DNA of 64,000 nucleotides from Fen-330 sp050008465. Lineage in GTDB: Bacteria; Acidobacteriota; Terriglobia; Bryobacterales; Bryobacteraceae. Positions within the stretch are counted from its first letter, which is position 1, and each line of letters begins with the position of its first letter. The notes under the pieces were generated by a model. The model saw only the letters and a list, made by a program, of their open reading frames with translations, had not been told where the DNA came from and did no database searches. The stretch covers positions 12,588-76,587 of the forward strand of contig JBEKMO010000012.1 in the NCBI GenBank assembly GCA_050008465.1, given 5' to 3'. The position numbers and the translations under genes were made by a program. Shown piece by piece: positions 51,443 to 61,130 of the stretch.

Positions 51443-54316
51443 ATGCCCGATCCAACGCCAGCCGCGTATTCCATCGTGCCCTGGGTTCGGCGGGGCCTCG
51501 CCTCGCTGATCACGGGCCAGCCTGCGACCAACTTCGCGTCCCTGCCCGTGTCGCTCGCGGTCAACGGCGCCCCCGCAACCGCGCCGCCGATCCGCCTGAT
51601 CGGTCCGGGCGACGTCACCGCGCTCGATCCGCGCGCCGTCGTGCGAACCGAGCCACGCGATGGGGCGCCCGCCTTCGAGCCGAACTATCTCGCGGCGGTC
51701 GAATTCGCTCTCCCCGATCTGCCGTGGATGTTCACGCCAACCGCGCCGGCCGGTGGGCGCCTGAAGCCCTGGATCTGCCTGGTCGTCGTTCCCGATGGCG
51801 ATGGAGTCGTCATCGAACGGCTTCCGGGCGGAATGAACGTGCTGCACATCGATTCTCCGCTCGATCCGAAAAGCGAGCTGCCGGACCTGGCGACGATCGA
51901 TGCATGGGCGCATGCGCAAGTGACCGGCTCGGGCCTCGCGGGCGCGGCGTTGAATGCGGCCCTGGACGGCGATCCGTCGCTCGCGCTCTCGCGCCTGATC
52001 GCTCCGCGCGAACTCGAAGCCGGCAAGAGCTACATCGCGTGCGTCGTGCCGACGTACCGCGCCGGCGTGAATGCGGCCCTCGGTCGGCCCGTCGACGATC
52101 GCGATCTCGCGCCTGCGTGGGACTCGAGCGTGGCCGCGCCGTTCGTGCTGCCGGTGTATTATCAGTTCCGATTTCACACCGGTCTTGACGGCGATTTCGC
52201 ATCGCTAGCCCGTAGGATCAAACCTCCGAAGACGCCGGTGGAGGCCGGCACGCGGACCATGGATGTCAGCCGGCCCGGTTTTGGCGCTGCGGATGCTCCC
52301 GGTGTCACTCTGGGCCTCGAAGGCGCGCTGCGGTCGGTCGATAATCGACCGACCGCCTGGCCCGCGGGAGCGCAGTCCGCCTACGAGGCGCAGCTTCGAA
52401 AAGCGCTGGCTCCGCCGGCGGCGGCGGATCCGGTTGTCGCGCCTCCCACGTATGGGAGCGCGCAGACTGGAGCGGATCTCTCCGCCGCCGCGCCGCCCGT
52501 CTGGTCAAGCCAACTGAACCTCGATCCGCGCTCGCGCGCCGCTGCTTCGGCCGGAGCGCAGGTGGTTCAGCGCGATCGGGAAGCGCTCGTCGCCTCGGCC
52601 TGGGACCAGTTGGGCGAGATCCGCAAGGCAAATCAACTCCTGCGGCAGGCGCAGCTCGCGCGGCAGGTGACCGCCTCGCTCGGCCGCCGCCACCTGGATA
52701 CGGTCGCGGGCGACGGAACGTATCTGCAAATCACCGCACCGCTGCACGGCAGGGTGCGCTTGAGTCTGAACGGTGTGGATGCAACACTGCGCGGGCATAT
52801 TGCATCCAGCCGGGTGCCGTCGGGGGCGGTGTCGCCCGCCCTACGGCGGATTACCCGGTCGCGCGGTCCCGTCGGCCGTCGGTTGAGCGCCGGTACCCCC
52901 CAGATCGTGGACCGGCTGAACCTGCCTGCGACGAGCGGACCGACTGCGCTCCAGGTCGCCGGACCTGTCGAGGCGCCGCGAGGCATGGTTGCGCTCGACG
53001 ACGTTTCGCCCGACATCCAGGTGACGAAAATGACTGCGCTGTCGGCGGTGTCCGCGGGAGGATTCAAGACCGCGGAGGTGGCGACGCCACCGGCCGCGCC
53101 GCACCCTGGTCCGGGCGGCGGCATCCTAACGGGCGGCGCCGTATTCACGGATGGCGGCGGCGAGCCTCCCACAAAGGTCAATCCCTTGGTGGACTGGACG
53201 GCGAACCCGAATCTTCCCGACCTGCTCAAGGGTGACCGTCCTAATCTCCCGGCAGCACTGGTCTTCCCGTCCGATGCGGCCGCGCTCAAGCTCGTCGAGG
53301 AGCGATACCGCACTGCGTCGGCGGCGGTGAACACCTATCTGAACACCGCTCCCGCCGCTCCCGCCGAACCCGCGCCGCTCGCCGGACAACCCACGCTCGC
53401 GCTGCCCCGGGCGCAGTTGGCGGCGCGCGTAAATCCGGAGGTCACGATCCAGGCCCGCTTCGGTGCGCGCGTCCCCCTCGGTTCCGGACCAGACCCGCTA
53501 CAGCCCGTTCGTACCGGCCCCGAATTTCCGCAGGCGATGTACCCGGCGCTGGCGCAGATCTCGCCCGAGTGGCTGCTGCCCGGAATCTCCGCGCTCCCCG
53601 AGGATTGCGCGGCGCTGCTCACCCCGAATTCGAAATTCATCGAAGCGTTCATGGCCGGCCTGAATGAAGAACTCTCGCGCGAACTGCTCTGGCGCGAATT
53701 CCCCGCCGACCGCCGCCTCACTTACTTCCACAACTTCTGGGGAGCCCCGACGCCCGACATCCCCGAGATCGCCGCCTTCGACCCGAACGGAGGCCTCGGC
53801 GATCACGTCACCGATCATGCCAGCGGCAACCGTTTCGTGCTGCTCATCCGCGCGAGTCTGTTTCAGCGCTATCCAAACGCCGTCGTGTCCGCGATCCAGG
53901 CCGCGTGGGCCGGCGGAGTGCGCCGCCTCACCGACACGCGCATCTATCCCGTCTTCCGCGGCGAGATCGCACCCGAGGTCACGTTCTTCGCTTTCGACAT
54001 CGACGATCCTCGCGGCTCGAATGACCCCGCCGCAGGAAAAGCCGGCTGGTATTTCGTGATTGAGGAACACCCGACGGAGCCGCGCTTCGGCCTGGAGCCG
54101 GAGAAGAGCTCGACACCGACCGGCCTCTGGAACGATCTGAGCTGGCAGGAAGTCGCGGTTAGCGGAAAGTTCCTCGATCCCGGGGCCGCTCCCTCTCCCA
54201 CGACGCGTGAAAACGTCGCCTGGAGCGAGGACGCCGCTTCGATGGCATTCATCCTCATGCGCAGACCCGTACGGGTCGCGCTGCATGGGCAGGCACTGCT
54301 CGGGAAACTGACATGA
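51443..54316 (+). CDS. Large hypothetical protein of the DUF6603 operon (957 aa)
   Basis: I do not recognise a named domain. Residues ~1-270 are a beta-rich region (YSIVPWVRRGLASLITGQPA, then LPWMFTPTAPAGGRLKPW). The centre (~300-420) is Ala/Pro-rich with a helical stretch. The C-terminal ~300 residues are the most ordered: LLPGISALPEDCAALLTPN, LLIRASLFQRYPNAVVSAIQ, VTFFAFDIDD, GWYFVIEEHPTEPRFGLE. I have seen similar wording in conserved hypothetical proteins of other bacteria. Its ATGA end overlaps the next gene by 4 bp. There is no signal peptide or membrane segment, so it is probably cytosolic or part of an assembled particle. Confidence 0.7.
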   Translation: MPDPTPAAYSIVPWVRRGLASLITGQPATNFASLPVSLAVNGAPATAPPIRLIGPGDVTALDPRAVVRTEPRDGAPAFEPNYLAAVEFALPDLPWMFTPTAPAGGRLKPWICLVVVPDGDGVVIERLPGGMNVLHIDSPLDPKSELPDLATIDAWAHAQVTGSGLAGAALNAALDGDPSLALSRLIAPRELEAGKSYIACVVPTYRAGVNAALGRPVDDRDLAPAWDSSVAAPFVLPVYYQFRFHTGLDGDFASLARRIKPPKTPVEAGTRTMDVSRPGFGAADAPGVTLGLEGALRSVDNRPTAWPAGAQSAYEAQLRKALAPPAAADPVVAPPTYGSAQTGADLSAAAPPVWSSQLNLDPRSRAAASAGAQVVQRDREALVASAWDQLGEIRKANQLLRQAQLARQVTASLGRRHLDTVAGDGTYLQITAPLHGRVRLSLNGVDATLRGHIASSRVPSGAVSPALRRITRSRGPVGRRLSAGTPQIVDRLNLPATSGPTALQVAGPVEAPRGMVALDDVSPDIQVTKMTALSAVSAGGFKTAEVATPPAAPHPGPGGGILTGGAVFTDGGGEPPTKVNPLVDWTANPNLPDLLKGDRPNLPAALVFPSDAAALKLVEERYRTASAAVNTYLNTAPAAPAEPAPLAGQPTLALPRAQLAARVNPEVTIQARFGARVPLGSGPDPLQPVRTGPEFPQAMYPALAQISPEWLLPGISALPEDCAALLTPNSKFIEAFMAGLNEELSRELLWREFPADRRLTYFHNFWGAPTPDIPEIAAFDPNGGLGDHVTDHASGNRFVLLIRASLFQRYPNAVVSAIQAAWAGGVRRLTDTRIYPVFRGEIAPEVTFFAFDIDDPRGSNDPAAGKAGWYFVIEEHPTEPRFGLEPEKSSTPTGLWNDLSWQEVAVSGKFLDPGAAPSPTTRENVAWSEDAASMAFILMRRPVRVALHGQALLGKLT

Positions 54317-57300
54317 GTTCCGGTGGCAATCCTCCGTCGAGCCTCTTCGTGCGCGGCACGACCGACACGGCCCACGTCTACTTTCTACAAGCCGGCACGC
54401 GGCGCCTGATTCCCGACGACACGACGTTGAAGCTGCTTCTGGCCGGCCAGACCGTGCGCGTCCTTGCGGATGCCGCTTTGGCCGCTATTCCCGAAGGCCA
54501 CCCGTTTCCGACGCTTCACGAAGGCGCCGTTTACCGCGGCGCCGGCCCGGTGTTCGCGTTCGTGATACAGGGCGGGCGCAAGTGCGCGGTCCCCGACGCC
54601 ACGACGCTGCGCGATTCCGGCCGCGATGTCGCGAAACTGCTTCCGGCAACCGCCGGCGATCTTGCCCTCATACCCAATGGCGCTGCGTTCCCGTCCACCA
54701 GCCGGTTTCTTGCGCCGCCGTCAGCCGAGGTTCCGCTCGTGCTCCTGCCGGTGCGTTTGGAAACACGCTTCCAGGGCGCCGAGTTGTGGCTTCGGGTTTA
54801 TCCCGACGATATCCACGTGAACAGCTTCGAGCCCGAGCTGACCGAGGAAGAGCGCACTGCGCGCACGGCTTACCTCGCGCAGGCTCACGCCGGAGTCAAC
54901 GCCGCGAAACCCGCATTTGCGGCGCTGGCGCGGCAATTCGGAAGCGAGCGCGCCGCCTGGATTGCAGGCGCCAACGTTCCCTCCACGGCCAAGGCTTCTC
55001 AGTGGACCCGCGCTCCGTTCACCGACGTGCTTCCCGAGCGCTGGATCGTCATCGGTTACCAGGGCAACGCAGCCGGCCAGGTTCTTGCCGTCGGTCCCGT
55101 GATCGACGAGACCTTGGCGGTGGGCCCGGCGCCCGACGGACCAGGGCCCTCGACCGACGAAGGCATGCGCTGGATCGTCGATTTCGATCGCGCGATTCAG
55201 GCTGGCATGGCCTTCCGCATCACGCTCACGGCGGAACAGCAGCGCGGCTTCAACCGGCTCGTCGTGATCGGATTGAAAAGCAAGCTCGCGCCGAAGGACT
55301 CGGCCGCGCGGTTCGGCGACCTGCTTCAGGCGCATCATTATACGGACGGCTTCGAGTTACTCGCCGTCAACACGCCCACGAACAACACCGAGGACGTGAA
55401 GGCGGGCTTCTCCTCGAAGGACACGGATTATGAGGCACTCTTCGCGCTTGAGCAGGGCGCTCCGCTCTGTCCTTCGCGCCCTACGGCGGACGGCGACCGG
55501 CTGGCTCGCGCGCTGAACATCGCTCCGGCGATTCTCTCTCACGTACGCGGCGCGAACGGCGGCCAGGACGAACAGTCGCGCGCTATGAACACGGTGCTGT
55601 GGCCCGCCACCTGGGGATACTACCTCTCCCAGATCGTCACCGGCGCGGTGCCCACGCCAGACGTTCTGCTTCCCGCCGCACGCGATCACTTCGCCGATCA
55701 TGTGCGCGCCCGCGGCCACTACCCCGTGCTGCGGATCGGCCGCCAGCCTTACGGCCTGCTGCCCGTCACGTGGAGCGCGAAGTGGCAGTCGCTCGAAGGC
55801 CGGTCTCTCGATGCGCCGTTGGCGAGCCTTCTCGCGCGCTTGAGAACGACGTGGGAGAACTCTCTCGCTAATGTTCCGCGCCTGCCGAACGCGGCCGACC
55901 CCGAAGCGGCTCTCGTGAGCCTGCTCGGCATGACGCCGTCTTCGAGCAGTTTCGTGGCACGCAACATGATCGGGCCGGAGTACAACTTCTCCTACTGGAA
56001 TCTCGTTCAGAAGGACCTTGTGAAGACGTGGTGGACCGCGCTCGCGCGGAAAACCGCCGTCGACACCGGCGATCTGGCTTCCGTGATGGCGAACACGCGG
56101 CTCGGCAACTCGGCGTACGTCCGGCAGCATCGGCCCCTGACGGACGTGATCGTCGCGCCGCCGCCGCTCGATGGACTGGCCGCTCCCGCATTCATCGCGC
56201 AACTTGCCGCGCTCGGCTGGCAGGCTCTGCGCGATGTCGCGCTCCCTCCGGCTCCGGTTCCATTGCTGTTTCCGCTCTTGCGCCACGCGGCATTGCGCGA
56301 ATACCTGGACACGGCATTCGACCTGTTGACTTCGGCTGCCGCGGCGCAGCCGCAGGAGCGAATCGAGGCGGAACTGGTGGGCTTCTCGACGGCAGCCACG
56401 CGGCCCGCGGCGTGGGACCTCCTGACGCGCGAACTGCCGGGCCGCGGTCCTGTGGGCGCCTTCCTCGATGGAGCGAAGAACAACGCGGCGGTACCGTCCT
56501 TCGCCGCGTTCTGGAGCGCGCTCGCGCAACTCGCGCAGTTCTCCGCGGCGGATCTCGATGCGCTCACCCGCGAAGTCTTCGACCTCGCCTCCTATCGCCT
56601 GGACGCCTGGATCACTTCGCTCGCCGAGTTCCGGCTCGAGAGCCTTCGAACGGCGAATGCCTCGGGAGGCATTGTGCTGGGCGCCTACGCCTGGCTGGAG
56701 GAGGTTCGCCCGCAGCCGGCGCAATCGCCTTCCTCGGGATTCATTCACGCGCCTTCGCTCGGACAGGCGACCACGGCGGCGGTGTTGCGGTCCGGATTCC
56801 TGTCGCACAAGAACGGCTCGGCGCAGCCTTTCGAAATCGATCTTTCCTCCGCCCGCGTGCGGCTCGCGCTCCATCTGATCGACGGTGTTCGCGAAGGTCA
56901 GCCGCTTGGCGCGCTCCTCGGCTATCGCCTGGAGCGTACTCTTCACGAGACCGGACTCGACTCGTTCATCGACAATTTGCGCGCCGTGGCACCGCTCGAG
57001 GCACAGACCGACAGCATCGATGTCGTCGACGGGCTCGGGCTGCTGCGCAAGTTTCACACGGAAGCGAATTTCTGGAATGCTCCCGGGCTCCCCGCCGCGG
57101 GAACGCCGGCCCGCGCTGGAGTTGCCGCCGCGATCGAGCGCCTGGACGACGCGCTGGACGCCGTGGCGGACCTCACGCTCACGGAAAGCGTTCATCAGTT
57201 GATCGGTGGAAACATGCTGCGCGCCGGCGCCACTCTGGACAGCATCGCCCGCGGCGACACGCCTCCCGCCGAGATCACCGCCATCAACACTCCCCGGAGC

Positions 57301-58695
57301 GGCACCGCTCTCACTTACCGTTTGATGGGCGTCGCCATCGGCGGCGATGCGCTCGGCTGGCCGGTGACTCCGCGCGCGCAAGCGGAGCCCCGGCTTAACG
57401 CGTGGGCCGCGTCGCTGCTCGGCGATCCCTCGCGCGTTCGCATTCGCGCCCGTTTCGTCGACGCGCGGGGCGCGAGCCTGTTCGCGACGGAAACCGGCCT
57501 CGACCAGCTCGGTCTGGCGCCGCTCGATCTGCTCAGTTTCCCCGAAGGGCAAACCATCGCGGGAGAGCTTGCGGCGCGTACTCGCGACGCGATCGCAAAA
57601 ACCCGGCCCGCGGCCGTGCCTCCTGGCTCGCCGATCGAGATTCTGACGGACCGGGACCCTGGCTGGCAGCCTCAAATGGTCGCGCTCACGGAATGGCTCG
57701 GGCTGTTGCGGGCGGTCGGCCGGATGATCGGAGCCGCTCGGGCGATGGAACCGCGCGATCTCGTCGCGCCGGGTGACGCCGCGGGCGCGATCGACACCGC
57801 CGAACTGCAATCCCGCGCCGATGCCGCTGAAGCCCAGCTCCGTGCCGCCAACGCCCCGGCGCTGCTCGCGGCCTTCGGTGTGACGGTGCCGGACGACCTG
57901 ACCGCTCGGGTTCGGCAACTCGACCAACTCGCGGCCGGGTTCACACGCGCCTCGTCTACGCCCGACCAATTGCGCGATCACGACATCGCCCGGTTGCAGG
58001 CCATCTTCGGTGCGTCCTTCATGGTTCTCCCGGTGCTCGCTTCGACGACAGCGGCCGCGTGGCCCCAGCTCTGGGCCAACAACCTGGCTCTGCAAGGCGG
58101 CGATGGGCTCGCCTCGGTTCGCTGGTTTCAGCGCGCCGCCCGGGTCCGCGCCGGCGCGGCGCGCGTGGATACCGCCATGATGTTCGCGGAAGCTCTCGCG
58201 GGGCGGCCGCTCTTCGAACTCCAGGTAGCGCAGCTTCCTTTCGCCGCGGGCGACCGTTGGGTGGCGCTTGAAACCTCCGGCGGCGCGCCCTCGAGCCGCC
58301 TGTCTTTGGTCGCGTTTTCGCCGGCGGCTTCGACGCCCGGCGCCGCGGTCGCGGGCATCATGCTGGACGAGTGGATCGAGGTCTGGCCCTCGGCCGAGCA
58401 GATCACCGGCGTATCCTTTCAGTACACCGACCCCGACGCGCGGCCGCCGCAGGCGATCCTTCTTGCCGTTCGCCCCGACAGTTTCCCTGAATGGACCATG
58501 GAAGCAGTGGAAGGCTCGGTCCTCGAAGCGCTCGCACTCGCGAAGATCCGCGCCGTGGACCCCGACTCGCTCGGCGCACTCGGGCATTACCTCCCCGCGC
58601 TTTACTTCGCTTACAACAGCGGCGGCCCGAAACCGGACACCATCTCGACCGACTTCAACGTGGTCCTGAAATCCTCTCCTGCGAGCAACCCCTGA
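54313..58695 (+). CDS. Very large hypothetical protein with N-terminal repeat domain (1460 aa)
   Basis: Two similar ~60-residue units open the protein: VYFLQAGTRRLIPDDTTLKL ... LAAIPEGHPFP (residues ~21-70) and VFAFVIQGGRKCAVPDATTL ... LALIPNGAAFP (~80-125). These resemble short propeller-like repeats of the GGRK.IPD type. The long remainder is alpha/beta without a known domain; ordered blocks include LPVRLETRFQGAELWLRVYP, YPVLRIGRQPYGLLPVTW, DEWIEVWPSAEQITGVSFQY and LGHYLPALYFAYNSG. It overlaps its neighbours by 4 bp and 1 bp. No catalytic residues are identifiable. It likely forms a complex with the other operon products. Confidence 0.7.
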   Translation: MSSGGNPPSSLFVRGTTDTAHVYFLQAGTRRLIPDDTTLKLLLAGQTVRVLADAALAAIPEGHPFPTLHEGAVYRGAGPVFAFVIQGGRKCAVPDATTLRDSGRDVAKLLPATAGDLALIPNGAAFPSTSRFLAPPSAEVPLVLLPVRLETRFQGAELWLRVYPDDIHVNSFEPELTEEERTARTAYLAQAHAGVNAAKPAFAALARQFGSERAAWIAGANVPSTAKASQWTRAPFTDVLPERWIVIGYQGNAAGQVLAVGPVIDETLAVGPAPDGPGPSTDEGMRWIVDFDRAIQAGMAFRITLTAEQQRGFNRLVVIGLKSKLAPKDSAARFGDLLQAHHYTDGFELLAVNTPTNNTEDVKAGFSSKDTDYEALFALEQGAPLCPSRPTADGDRLARALNIAPAILSHVRGANGGQDEQSRAMNTVLWPATWGYYLSQIVTGAVPTPDVLLPAARDHFADHVRARGHYPVLRIGRQPYGLLPVTWSAKWQSLEGRSLDAPLASLLARLRTTWENSLANVPRLPNAADPEAALVSLLGMTPSSSSFVARNMIGPEYNFSYWNLVQKDLVKTWWTALARKTAVDTGDLASVMANTRLGNSAYVRQHRPLTDVIVAPPPLDGLAAPAFIAQLAALGWQALRDVALPPAPVPLLFPLLRHAALREYLDTAFDLLTSAAAAQPQERIEAELVGFSTAATRPAAWDLLTRELPGRGPVGAFLDGAKNNAAVPSFAAFWSALAQLAQFSAADLDALTREVFDLASYRLDAWITSLAEFRLESLRTANASGGIVLGAYAWLEEVRPQPAQSPSSGFIHAPSLGQATTAAVLRSGFLSHKNGSAQPFEIDLSSARVRLALHLIDGVREGQPLGALLGYRLERTLHETGLDSFIDNLRAVAPLEAQTDSIDVVDGLGLLRKFHTEANFWNAPGLPAAGTPARAGVAAAIERLDDALDAVADLTLTESVHQLIGGNMLRAGATLDSIARGDTPPAEITAINTPRSGTALTYRLMGVAIGGDALGWPVTPRAQAEPRLNAWAASLLGDPSRVRIRARFVDARGASLFATETGLDQLGLAPLDLLSFPEGQTIAGELAARTRDAIAKTRPAAVPPGSPIEILTDRDPGWQPQMVALTEWLGLLRAVGRMIGAARAMEPRDLVAPGDAAGAIDTAELQSRADAAEAQLRAANAPALLAAFGVTVPDDLTARVRQLDQLAAGFTRASSTPDQLRDHDIARLQAIFGASFMVLPVLASTTAAAWPQLWANNLALQGGDGLASVRWFQRAARVRAGAARVDTAMMFAEALAGRPLFELQVAQLPFAAGDRWVALETSGGAPSSRLSLVAFSPAASTPGAAVAGIMLDEWIEVWPSAEQITGVSFQYTDPDARPPQAILLAVRPDSFPEWTMEAVEGSVLEALALAKIRAVDPDSLGALGHYLPALYFAYNSGGPKPDTISTDFNVVLKSSPASNP

Positions 58696-60338
58696 TGCCC
58701 TCGATCACCATTTGGAATCGCATTGAGCCTCGCTCGCGCGCGCTGGACCTCAAGCCCGGTCTCGAAGCGCGCGTTCACGATCCGCTGTGGCTGCTCGCGC
58801 GTCAATGGCAGGTGGGCGAATTCGAAGCCCGCGACGCCGGCTCGCCCGTTGCGGCCGCGGTCCAATGCGCCGTCACGCCGCTCGATCGGTACTCGATCTC
58901 CGGACAGGCCGCGCAGGCGTATGACGGCCGCGAGCCGATCGAATCTCTTGTGGAGCGCGAGACGGTGCGCCCCGCGGACGCCTCCGCCGACCTCCGGCAG
59001 GCCGCGGAAGCCGGCCTCTACTTCGCGCGTCTCCTGTCCGCGGCCGGCCTGCCACCCGCGATCTCCGCGTCCTACGTTGCGCGGTATGCCCTCTCGGTCC
59101 CACCCGTTTCCGATCCCGATATGCGGGCGATCGCGGGCGTGGTCGCCGGGCGAGTGATCGACGGAATCAGGCTGCACGCGGATCTCGTCGCGGCCGGGAC
59201 CGCCCTTCCGGCGTTGCCCGCCATCTCCCAGGATCAGCGCGACGCCGTTCTGCGCGTGACTCGCGACTGGCTCTCCTGGTACGGTTCGCTGTTCAACGAA
59301 TCGGCCCAGGACGGCTGGTCGCCCGACCGCATGGAATACCGCTTCACGATGGCCGCCGCAGCGGACCCGGGCTCCTACGTCGCTCAGGAATATGACGGCG
59401 GCTCCGTGGACTGGTACACGTTCGACCGCTCCCAGGCGCAGCTCTCGGGAGGCCCCACCAGCGGCACGCCGCCATCCACTGTCGCCAAGCGCCTCGTCGC
59501 GACACCGGTCACGTTCCGCGGAATGCCCGCGCGGCGGTTCTGGGAACTCGAAGACGCCGCCGCCAACATCGGCCTGTTATCCGCGGCCGCCGAAGACCTC
59601 GGCCGGCTCCTGCTGCGCGAGTTCGCGCTCGTTTACGGCAACGACTGGTTCCAGTTCCCGCTCCCGCTTCCCATCGGCTCCCGGGCGGCCATCGGCTCGC
59701 TCTCCGTGACGGACACCTTTGGAATCACGACGGCCATCCCGCACTACACCGCCGTGGACGGAGCCCTCGGGAAATGGCGAATGTTCGCGGTGACTCAGGA
59801 TACTCCGTCGTCGGTCCCGCTGGAGCTGATCCTGACACCCAGCGCCGTCGCGCCCAACGATAGCGCGGCGATTGAAGACGTTCTGCTGCTCCGCGATGAA
59901 CTTTCGGACATGGTCTGGGGCATCGAGCGGACTGTGGCTGGTGCATCCGGACAGCCGCTCGACCGGACACTCGCGTGGCGCACCGCCGCGCCACCGGCGC
60001 CGCCGCCTTCGGGCGATCCCGTGCCCCAGTACCGTCTGGGATCGACGGTTCCGGATTACTGGCTGCCGTTCCTGCCTGTCGCCGCGAACCCGGGGAGCCC
60101 GCTCCAGCTCCGCCGCGGGAAGCTGCCCACTTCCGCGACCGGTCCGCTCAGCCGAATGCTAGGCTACCCCGGCCTCACCATGTTTCTCGAGGAAGTCCCG
60201 CGCGAAGGAGTCCACCTGGAGCGCCGCTACCGCGCGGCACGAGGCCTGGACGGTTCGGCATATCTCTGGATCGGGCGCCGCCGGTCCACAGGCCGCGGCG
60301 AAGGCCGCAGCGGCCTGCGTTTCGATTTCCTCGAGTGA
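58695..60338 (+). CDS. Hypothetical protein of the DUF6603 operon (547 aa)
   Basis: The 547-aa product starts at ATG 58695, overlapping the previous stop by one base (TGATG). The N-terminus, ITIWNRIEPRSRALDLKPGL then EARVHDPLWLLARQWQVGEF, is a striking and probably conserved pattern. Later blocks include MEYRFTMAAAADPGSYVAQE, FRGMPARRFWELEDAAANIG, LLLREFALVYGNDWFQFPLP and ELSDMVWGIERTVAGASG. I do not recognise a named family or catalytic motif. It has no signal peptide. It is the last gene of the operon, 281 bp before the right-end repeat. Confidence 0.72.
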   Translation: MPSITIWNRIEPRSRALDLKPGLEARVHDPLWLLARQWQVGEFEARDAGSPVAAAVQCAVTPLDRYSISGQAAQAYDGREPIESLVERETVRPADASADLRQAAEAGLYFARLLSAAGLPPAISASYVARYALSVPPVSDPDMRAIAGVVAGRVIDGIRLHADLVAAGTALPALPAISQDQRDAVLRVTRDWLSWYGSLFNESAQDGWSPDRMEYRFTMAAAADPGSYVAQEYDGGSVDWYTFDRSQAQLSGGPTSGTPPSTVAKRLVATPVTFRGMPARRFWELEDAAANIGLLSAAAEDLGRLLLREFALVYGNDWFQFPLPLPIGSRAAIGSLSVTDTFGITTAIPHYTAVDGALGKWRMFAVTQDTPSSVPLELILTPSAVAPNDSAAIEDVLLLRDELSDMVWGIERTVAGASGQPLDRTLAWRTAAPPAPPPSGDPVPQYRLGSTVPDYWLPFLPVAANPGSPLQLRRGKLPTSATGPLSRMLGYPGLTMFLEEVPREGVHLERRYRAARGLDGSAYLWIGRRRSTGRGEGRSGLRFDFLE

Positions 60339-60619
60339 GAAGCGCCGCTATCTCCAGACCGCAACGATCGGCACACGGCGGTCCGTAACTTGGGATCCTG
60401 AGCGTTCATGGGTCTATCGTTGCTCGTCCGCGCCGTGACGCACTGCCTTCGGACTTCGTTCTTGGTCGTCTTCGACTTGGTCAGGCTCGGAGTCCTCGCG
60501 GTCCGTTCCCGCAACTCCCTGCCTGCGGAGACTCTCTCTCCACAAACAACTGGCGCCCTTCCAAGAGCGCAAGGTCAGACCACGCCGGGCCGAAGATGCC
60601 ACCTGCTGGTTAATGGCGA

Positions 60620-60743
60620 CAGGTGCAATCAGGTGCAAGGATGCAGAGGATCTGGAGGATTGGGAGGATTCAGAGGAACGCGGGTTGAATAGCTTGCGTG
60701 TTTTCAACGTGGCTTCAGGGTTCGAATCCCTCTCTCTCCGCCA
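60620..60743 (+). repeat. Right-end repeat of island 4 and outer boundary of the array
   Basis: This 124-bp copy starts CAGGTGCAATCAGGTGCAAG and ends in the tRNA core 60718-60743. It is followed by sequence unlike any other junction, so it should be the rightmost attachment remnant of the whole array. The 281 bp before it (60339-60619) show no gene. Confidence 0.93.
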
Positions 60744-61130
60744 GATCCTTCCGAGACCGGCGCTACGCCATTAGTGGGGACTGGCTGGTACCCGAAGACG
60801 TCAATGGTTTGGGCAGCTCCGGCAACGGGCTGGGCGGTGGTGTCGAGGGTTCATCGGCCGACACCAATCCTAGGGCCGGAGCGGCAGCCGGTGCGAACCC
60901 CAGGGATCCCGCGGGGGAGAGTACTGAGGCGAATTGGGGTCCCGCCGAAGGTATCCGCACGCGGGCCGAGGCGGACGCGGCGGGTGAGCGCCGCTACGAC
61001 GGAACCGCGTTAGTGGCGGCATGGCAACGCGGCTGATCGAACGTGAAGGAGATCAAGGCGCCGGGGGCGCTGGACCCGCAGTTGCGCTGACCGCGCGGCA
61101 TGCCCCGCTTGCGGGGGTGGGCGCGCCCGA
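60744..61130. other. Gap after the island array, no gene seen
   Basis: These 387 bp follow the last tRNA 3' copy. Frames are open because of high GC but have no convincing start or recognisable protein. This should be the original sequence downstream of the tRNA-Ser gene before any island arrived. Confidence 0.55.

Larger units (their letters stand above)
45522..60743. mobile_element. Island 4: DUF6603/PLD five-gene cassette
   Basis: This 15.2-kb segment lies between the fourth and fifth tRNA 3' copies. The right end is the standard repeat (60620-60743). The left end (from 45522) is AT-richer and unrelated to the 70-bp left end of the other islands, and no integrase-stub gene is present. The cargo is one plus-strand operon of five large genes with almost no spacing. 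After 60743 the sequence differs from every other junction and leads into ordinary chromosomal genes, so this should be the outer right boundary of the array. Confidence 0.8.

Noticed and set aside
55357..58587. 1076-codon minus-strand frame opposite the 1460-aa gene
   Set aside because: Arg/Glu/Gly-rich shadow of the plus-strand gene, which fits a tight operon. No family features seen.
45883..60338. Calling the DUF6603/PLD operon a contractile injection system
   Set aside because: No sheath, tube, baseplate, spike or AAA+ ATPase signature is visible in any of the five proteins.
60744..61130. A small protein gene in the gap right of the array
   Set aside because: Open frames exist only because of high GC. 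No ribosome binding site, start or recognisable content was found.
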